In this document: piece after piece, positions 5,897-10,121 of the stretch | Layout: each line of letters begins with the position of its first letter | Position numbering within the stretch: the first letter of the stretch is position 1 | Source of the DNA: an uncultured Desulfovibrio sp. | Lineage (GTDB): Bacteria > Desulfobacterota > Desulfovibrionia > Desulfovibrionales > Desulfovibrionaceae | Direction: 5' to 3' | Length of the DNA stretch: 10,121 bases | Assembly: GCA_900547595.1 (NCBI GenBank) | Contig: URHE01000067.1 | Span: 1-10,121, forward strand | Made by a program: the position numbers and the translations under genes | Notes under the pieces: model-generated | Database searches by the model: none | The model's input: only the letters and a program-made list of their open reading frames with translations | What the model was told of the DNA's origin: nothing

Positions 5897-7600
5897 CTAG
5901 ACGTCGCTGATGCGCTCGTCCGCTCCCACCTCATTGCCGGTGAGGGCGCGGATCCAGTCCCTGATGGCGGCATGGGCCGCCGGGCGCTGCCGGCGCTTCT
6001 TGCGGCGCATGGCCTCGTCGGCCCGGGCCAGGGCATCGCGCATGCGTTCCTCCATGCTTTCGGCGCAGGCCAAGCCAAAGGCCGCGTACACGGGGAAGCG
6101 GCCGTGCCGGCTGTTGTATTCCGCAAAGCGGGCCTCGATCTTGGCGAGGAGCTTTTCCCCGCGCGCCAGAGGGCAGCGCGGCAGGAACACGAGAAACTCA
6201 TCGCCGCCCATGCGCGCCACGCAGTCCGAGGCCCGCAACGAGCCGCGCAGCAGGGAGGCCGCCTTGGTCAGCAGCTCGTCGCCAAGGGCGTGGCCGAGAT
6301 TGTCGTTGATCATCTTGAGGCCCGTCACATCGCCCGCGATGATGCAGACCGGGCGCACGCCGTTCTGTTCCGCATGCTCCATCTCCAGATTGCAGAAGGC
6401 GCGGCTGCGCAGGCCGGTGAGCATGTCGCGGCGGACGAGTTCTTCCAGCCGGTCGCGCTCGGCCTGGGCGGTGGTGATATTGGTGATGGAGCCCACAAGG
6501 TGGCCGGCGGTGCCGTCGGCATCGCGCCAGATGACGCAACTGCGGTCAAACAGCCAGGCCCAGCCGCCATCGGCGCGGCGCATGCGGTAGGTGCACTCAA
6601 AGGTGTCGCCGTGTTCGGGGGAGCTGATGACCGCCGTGTGGAGGGCCAGCACCTTGTCGCGGTCATCGGGGTGGATGCGCTCCCGCCACTGTTCCACGGA
6701 GGTCGGGCCGCTCTCCTGCGCGTCGCCCAGCATGACCCGGCAGCGGGGGCAGAAAAAGACCAGACCGCTGCGCGTGTCCCAGCTCCATTGCCCGCTGCCC
6801 ATGACGCTCAGGGCCTGGACAAGGTGTTCCTCCTCCGGGGAGATGCCGCCGCACGGCGCCGGTTGCGCGGGCGTGATGATGCCCCCCATGAGGACGATGC
6901 GCCCGCGCGCGTCGCGCTCAAGCACCGAGGCCCGGATGAGCATGGGCGCATAGCTGCCGTCGGCCTGGCGCAGGCGCAGGATGTCGGTGATGGTGTCGCC
7001 GGTGAAGTCGCCGCGCAGGAAGAGTTCATAGTGGCGGCGCAGGGCCTCGCGCTCGGCGGGATGCACATCGGCGGTGCCGGTTTCAAAGTCCAGGGCGCGC
7101 GGGCAGGGCGCGCCGCCGGAAAAGCCGTTGCAGGCGGCGTCGCGCCAGATGCGGCCATCAAGGGGGGAATAGAGCCAGAGGCCGAATACCGGGAGCAGGC
7201 GGTTTCCCCTGCCGCCGCGCGGGCGCCTGCTCCCCTGCTGGAGGCGCGTCACTTCAAGGCGGCAGAGCACGCGCGTGGCGTTGCCCGCCGCGTCGCGCGC
7301 CAGCACCAGCGGATGCTCGCGGACCCAGAGCTGCCCCAGGCGGTAGTCACAGGCCGGCGCGGGACCCCCCACGGCGCCGCAGGCCCGCGCGCGGGCTTTC
7401 CCAAGGCCCCGCGCGGCTTCGGGGTCCATCAGGCCCAGCAGGGCGGCCATGGTGGCGGGTGACGTTGCCAGGCCCAGCGCGGCGCGCGCGCCCTGACTGA
7501 GGTGAAGGGTATCCGTGGCGAGGTCCCATTCCCAGAGCAGTTCGTCGGAATCCGGCAGGCCCATGCACATGGGCGGAGGGGAAACGTTGGCTTCGGGCAT
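5897..7600 (-). CDS. PAS-domain diguanylate cyclase (GGDEF)
   Basis: This 567-aa protein probably makes cyclic di-GMP from two GTP. Three PAS-like sensor modules precede the catalytic domain, at about 18-118 (ELLWEWDLATDTLHLS at 20-35), 138-243, and 262-378, where the third ends in a PAC-type segment (RRADGGWAWLFDRS at 341-354). The GGDEF domain begins at about MLTGL (393-397). It has metal-binding D424 in GDVTGLKMINDN (423-434), GGDEF at 465-469, and an RxxD inhibitory site (R456-D459) exactly five residues upstream, so both catalysis and product feedback look intact. No transmembrane helices or signal peptide are visible, so it is likely cytosolic. A basic tail (MRRKKRRQR at 531-539) follows the domain. 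The ATG at 7600 has only a G-rich upstream sequence as a ribosome site; the ATG codons for Met11 and Met13 are weaker choices. The sensed signal is not evident. Confidence 0.93.
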   Translation of the reverse strand: MPEANVSPPPMCMGLPDSDELLWEWDLATDTLHLSQGARAALGLATSPATMAALLGLMDPEAARGLGKARARACGAVGGPAPACDYRLGQLWVREHPLVLARDAAGNATRVLCRLEVTRLQQGSRRPRGGRGNRLLPVFGLWLYSPLDGRIWRDAACNGFSGGAPCPRALDFETGTADVHPAEREALRRHYELFLRGDFTGDTITDILRLRQADGSYAPMLIRASVLERDARGRIVLMGGIITPAQPAPCGGISPEEEHLVQALSVMGSGQWSWDTRSGLVFFCPRCRVMLGDAQESGPTSVEQWRERIHPDDRDKVLALHTAVISSPEHGDTFECTYRMRRADGGWAWLFDRSCVIWRDADGTAGHLVGSITNITTAQAERDRLEELVRRDMLTGLRSRAFCNLEMEHAEQNGVRPVCIIAGDVTGLKMINDNLGHALGDELLTKAASLLRGSLRASDCVARMGGDEFLVFLPRCPLARGEKLLAKIEARFAEYNSRHGRFPVYAAFGLACAESMEERMRDALARADEAMRRKKRRQRPAAHAAIRDWIRALTGNEVGADERISDV

Positions 7601-7630
7601 GGGTGCCCCCCAGGGCTAGCGGCGGCCGCC

Positions 7631-7673
7631 AAAGATGCCGGACCTGTCACCGCCGGACGCGCCCGGCATCTTT
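7631..7673 (-). terminator. Terminator hairpin between hemerythrin and diguanylate cyclase genes
   Basis: AAAGATGCCGG (7631-7641) pairs perfectly with CCGGCATCTTT (7663-7673), an 11-bp stem ending in T residues on either strand. On the minus strand it follows the hemerythrin stop by about 60 nt and precedes the cyclase start by about 30 nt. It probably ends the hemerythrin transcript, so the cyclase would have its own promoter or depend on read-through. Confidence 0.7.
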
Positions 7674-7736
7674 CTTGGAACGAGAATAGCGAAGGAGGTG
7701 GCGCATGGCAAGGCGGGGGCGGCTTTGCGCGGCGGC

Positions 7737-8165
7737 TCAGGCGTCCCGCGACGTTTCCTCTTCCTCGGACTGGAGGTATTTCAGCAGTTCCCGGTCATGC
7801 CCGATGATATGCTTGTTGAGCCATTTTTCGCAGACGGTCAGGAAGAGGGTGATGGTTTCGTCGGAATAGTTGGCGCTCTCCATCTGCGAATAGAGGCGCG
7901 GAACGATCTTATCGCGCATGCCGTCATGGATGGATTTGTGCGTCTCGTAGTCCCTGAAGCCGATGGAGAGCATGTATTGCTCCTCATCATGGAAGTGCTT
8001 CAGGACGTATGTCTTCAGGTATTTGACGGCTTCGGCGGCGGCCCATCTGGTGTTGCCACCGACGCGCACCATCTTGTGCAGCCGGTTGATGACGCGGAAA
8101 ATTTCCTTGTGGGCGTTGTCGATGCTTTCTATGCCCACTTCATAGCGTTCGTGCCATTCCAGCAT
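7737..8165 (-). CDS. Bacteriohemerythrin
   Basis: This single-domain hemerythrin of 142 aa is a four-helix protein that binds oxygen at a non-heme di-iron centre, serving oxygen scavenging, delivery or sensing in the cytoplasm of anaerobes and microaerophiles. All seven expected iron ligands are visible: H19 in DNAHKE, H57 and E61 in HFHDEE, H76 and H80 in HKSIH, and H119 and D124 in HIIGHD. The N-terminal MLEWHERYEVGI is typical of the family. The ATG at 8165 is chosen because GAGGA lies four bases upstream and the family starts there. The frame continues to 8294, but that extension has no resemblance to the family and crosses A/T-tract leader DNA. The acidic tail (EEEETSRDA) is unremarkable. 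A terminator follows. Confidence 0.95.
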   Translation of the reverse strand: MLEWHERYEVGIESIDNAHKEIFRVINRLHKMVRVGGNTRWAAAEAVKYLKTYVLKHFHDEEQYMLSIGFRDYETHKSIHDGMRDKIVPRLYSQMESANYSDETITLFLTVCEKWLNKHIIGHDRELLKYLQSEEEETSRDA

Positions 8166-8374
8166 GGAGTCCTCGGGGGTCGTATCCGACCGGAAAAAAA
8201 GGAAAAAAGAGCATCCTTGCTTCCCTACCACAGGGAAAAAAGCGCCGTCAAGCAGGGCCGTGGCCGTGCGGCTGTTTCGCGTCCGGCACCTCACGGGGCG
8301 TCACAAGAGCATTTTGCGAGGGAAAATATCCATTTTTCACCTGCCATTTCGCGTCCGGAACGCGGCCTGGACGC
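8166..8374 (-). promoter_or_regulatory. Leader / promoter region of the hemerythrin gene
   Basis: This 209-nt gap contains A-tracts at 8194-8200, 8203-8208 and 8236-8241, which may bend DNA. It also has an inverted repeat TTCCCT/AGGGAA (8221-8226, 8232-8237) and two copies of TTTCGCGTCCGG (8275-8286 and 8347-8358). On the minus strand a TTGACG hexamer (complement of 8246-8251) could be a -35, but no good -10 follows. The region probably drives hemerythrin separately from the gene upstream. No specific regulator site was identified. Confidence 0.4.
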
Positions 8375-9208
8375 TCATTGGGCTCTGGCGCGCGACAGTC
8401 CCGGGCTGGTGCCGAAGATGACGAGTTCCATCCAGTCGAGAGCAAAATCCAGCGCAGCCTCGTCGCCGTCCGGGCTGTCTTGCATGATGCGCGCCTGGAG
8501 CTCGGGGGACACCTCCACCCGCGAGAAGATGCGCATGGTGCTGACGAGTTCGCGGAATTTGTCCAGCTGGTACAGGCAGAGCACGGCCATGGTGGCCAGC
8601 CGGGGTTCCAGCGGTTTTTCCGTGGCGCGCACCATGGCCATGAGGCGCATGTAGCGGTCGTTGAAGCGCGTGTATGGCTCCATGCCCTGGTCGGCAAACC
8701 ATTGGGCGGGCGTGCGCGCCGTGCCCTGATCAAAGCCCCGGCAATGCTCCTCCCGCACCAGAAAGAACCGTTCGGCCACCCCGTCCGCGCCCATCCGGGT
8801 GCCGCGGCCCAGGGGATAGCAGCGGCAGGCGCCGGGGCGGTCGTCATAGACCGAGCAGCCCGCCGGGGTCACAAAGGGGCAGGGGGCGTCCGGGCTTTCG
8901 AGCATCCGCAGGAGCGGCAGGGGAAAGCCCGTGTCCGGGAAGGAACGCAAGGAGGCGAAGGTGCGCAGGAAATCGTCGCCGGCCATGCCGAGCTGGCGGC
9001 GCAGCCGCAGAACGTCATAGGGCGTCAGCGGCAGGGTCAGCTCCGCGCAGCAGCGGTTGAAGCAGGGCATGTGCGGGCCGCAGTCGAACACAAAGGTTTC
9101 TTCCGGCCCGATCTCGGGCAGGGTTTCCAGAAGTTCACGGCTTTTGTCGTTGCCGGACTGTTCCGCCCCCCCGAAGGGGGCGGAGCCGGAGGTGGGGGTG
9201 CCGTCCAT
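8375..9208 (-). CDS. YkgJ-family cysteine-cluster protein
   Basis: This 277-aa protein carries the cysteine-cluster domain (CxxCxxCC/YkgJ type) thought to bind zinc or iron. The family has no settled biochemical role. The clusters are C43, C49, C53 and C54 (CGPHMPCFNRCC at 43-54), then C110, C118, C128 and C130 (with GACRCYPLG at 126-134) and C156. The C-terminal 100 residues are helical and lack cysteines; they look like a lineage-specific extension. There is no signal peptide. The ATG at 9208 has GGAG six bases upstream. It begins 26 nt after the PHP phosphoesterase stop, so the two are probably one operon. A role in metal handling or metallocentre assembly is only inferred from the cysteines. 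Confidence 0.85.
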   Translation of the reverse strand: MDGTPTSGSAPFGGAEQSGNDKSRELLETLPEIGPEETFVFDCGPHMPCFNRCCAELTLPLTPYDVLRLRRQLGMAGDDFLRTFASLRSFPDTGFPLPLLRMLESPDAPCPFVTPAGCSVYDDRPGACRCYPLGRGTRMGADGVAERFFLVREEHCRGFDQGTARTPAQWFADQGMEPYTRFNDRYMRLMAMVRATEKPLEPRLATMAVLCLYQLDKFRELVSTMRIFSRVEVSPELQARIMQDSPDGDEAALDFALDWMELVIFGTSPGLSRARAQ

Positions 9209-9234
9209 GGATGCTCCCGTGGGACCGCCTGGGT

Positions 9235-10059
9235 TCAGAAGGCAAGGCGGCGGCGTTCGCGGTTGATGAAGATGACCGAGTCCGTGAAGCCGAAGGAGCG
9301 GGCGTAGCCGCCCAGCCGGGCGAACTGGCGGCCCACATCCTCCGGGGCATGCGCGTCCGAGCCGAAGCAGATGTCCACGCCCGCTTCCCGCGCGAGGCGC
9401 ATGACGGGCGGGGCCGGATACGGCTCCGCGAAGTCCTGGCGCAGTCCGGCGGCGGAAACCTCCATGGCCGTGCCGCTGGCGGCCAGCGCCTCCAGCGCCG
9501 CCATGAGGGGCGCGCGGCTTTCCGGGCTTTCCAGCCAGGCGTGGAACTCGTCCCAGGCGCGCAGCTTGATGAAATCCGGATGCGCGGCCACCTGGACAAG
9601 ACCGCTGCGCGCCATGGAGGCCATTTCGTAAAAATAGGCGGCAAAGCGGGCGCGGCGTTCCGCGTTGCTGACGCGGGCGCTCCAGCTGGCGGGGGCGCCC
9701 ACGGACATTCCGTCCAGATAGTGGAGCGACCCCAGCACATAATCAAAGGGCCACGCCGCCACAAGCTCGCGCATATACGCCTGCCGCGAGGGCAGCCAGT
9801 CCAGCTCCAGGCCGAGGAGAACGCGCGGGCCCTCCGGCGGCGCCGTTTCCCTGAGCCGCAGCACGTCAGCGGCATAGCGGGGGAAGTCGCGCGCAAGGTC
9901 GCCCTTGTAGAGCGCGCAGTGGAAGCCCTCGGGCAGGGGCGAATGCTCGGAGAGGCCGAACCACGCAAGCCCGGCGGCGCGGGCTGCGGCCACCATGTCC
10001 CCGGCGCTCGCCGTGCCGTGCGAGGCCAGGGTGTGGTTGTGCAGGTCGGCGCGGATCAT
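9235..10059 (-). CDS. PHP-domain phosphoesterase, probable histidinol-phosphatase (HisK/HisJ type)
   Basis: The 274-aa protein is a complete PHP-superfamily metal-dependent phosphoesterase. The likely reaction is removal of phosphate from histidinol phosphate in histidine synthesis, but related PHP proteins have other substrates. The metal-binding motifs are DLHNHT (5-10; H7, H9), SEHS (37-40; E38, H39), GLELDW (83-88; E85), SLHYLDG (111-117; H113), AAHPDF (158-163; H160), EVSAAGLR (200-207) and GSDAHAPEDVG (233-243; D235, H237). These are in the order and length usual for the HisK-type enzyme. The start at 10059 has GGGGGA five bases upstream and overlaps an open frame from upstream as ATGA. 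It is followed closely by the YkgJ-type gene. No other histidine-synthesis gene is in the window, so pathway assignment rests on sequence alone. Confidence 0.85.
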   Translation of the reverse strand: MIRADLHNHTLASHGTASAGDMVAAARAAGLAWFGLSEHSPLPEGFHCALYKGDLARDFPRYAADVLRLRETAPPEGPRVLLGLELDWLPSRQAYMRELVAAWPFDYVLGSLHYLDGMSVGAPASWSARVSNAERRARFAAYFYEMASMARSGLVQVAAHPDFIKLRAWDEFHAWLESPESRAPLMAALEALAASGTAMEVSAAGLRQDFAEPYPAPPVMRLAREAGVDICFGSDAHAPEDVGRQFARLGGYARSFGFTDSVIFINRERRRLAF

Positions 10060-10121
10060 GGCCGTCCCCCGCAGGCGGCAGCCGGGATGCCGGGCGCGGG
10101 GGGCGCGCCCAGGCCGTCCCC
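10056..10121 (-). CDS. Possible C-terminal end of an upstream gene (partial)
   Basis: On the minus strand a frame is open from the window edge for 21 codons and ends in TGA at 10056-10058, overlapping the PHP start as ATGA, a usual sign of translational coupling. The visible residues (GDGLGAPPAPGIPAACGGRP) are too few and too low in complexity to identify. Open frames this short are common in GC-rich DNA, so the gene is not certain. Confidence 0.3.
   Translation of the reverse strand, partial: GDGLGAPPAPGIPAAACGGRP

Noticed and set aside
5868..5900. GGTTCAA near the right repeat, resembling a tRNA T-loop and hence a tRNA attachment site
   Set aside because: The bases around it do not form a T-stem and no tRNA or acceptor end could be built.
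5879..7462. A 527-codon + strand frame opposite the diguanylate cyclase
   Set aside because: The minus strand carries clear GGDEF and PAS motifs. The + product is Ala/Gly/His-rich with no recognisable domain.
8143..8156. A TGGCACG on the minus strand as a second sigma-54 promoter
   Set aside because: TTGC is not found at the required spacing, and the site is inside the hemerythrin coding region.
1..10121. CRISPR arrays, tRNA or rRNA genes, transposases
   Set aside because: No regularly spaced repeats, cloverleaf or rRNA-like sequence, and no transposase or integrase motifs were seen on either strand.

Overview
The window is mostly high-GC bacterial chromosome (for example 41 G/C of 60 at 6181-6240). 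The gene content fits a Desulfovibrio-like member of the Desulfovibrionaceae: a hydrogenase-gamma-type FAD/NAD(P) electron-transfer subunit, a bacteriohemerythrin, a sigma-54 promoter, a bacterial PFK-2/FBPase-2 homologue and a YkgJ-type cysteine-cluster protein. The genus is inference from gene content; no rRNA or other marker is present.

Left part, + strand (1-4102): an FAD/NAD(P)-binding subunit (35-895) ends an operon that begins outside the window and is closed by a hairpin terminator. A monocistronic 82-aa small protein (1118-1366) follows, with a near-consensus -24/-12 sigma-54 promoter and its own terminator. Then come tyrS (1560-2756, tyrosyl-tRNA synthetase) and a two-domain 6-phosphofructo-2-kinase/fructose-2,6-bisphosphatase-like protein (2840-4102).

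Middle part (about 4144-5867): composition drops abruptly to AT-rich (15 G/C of 60 at 5401-5460). This island lies between two convergent housekeeping-composition genes and is bracketed by a short direct repeat (cgcggcatcc, 4130-4139 and 5868-5877). It holds a tightly coupled two-gene minus-strand cassette. The first gene is a 243-aa protein with an ETHPGGGQYDC motif, possibly of the TY-Chap2 putative chaperone group. The second is a 257-aa endonuclease III-like DNA glycosylase with catalytic Lys, catalytic Asp and a complete [4Fe-4S] cysteine loop. This is the best candidate in the window for an undescribed system, plausibly defence or DNA processing. That role is inferred from context and not shown by the sequence.

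Right part, minus strand (5897-10121): reading right to left, the tail of an unseen gene overlaps a PHP-family (histidinol-phosphatase-like) phosphoesterase, followed after 26 nt by a YkgJ-type cysteine-cluster protein. Next is a bacteriohemerythrin with its own leader and a terminator. Last is a PAS-PAS-PAS-GGDEF diguanylate cyclase with an intact active site and I-site. The hemerythrin and cyclase suggest local oxygen/redox and c-di-GMP signalling, but the hairpin between them argues for separate transcripts.
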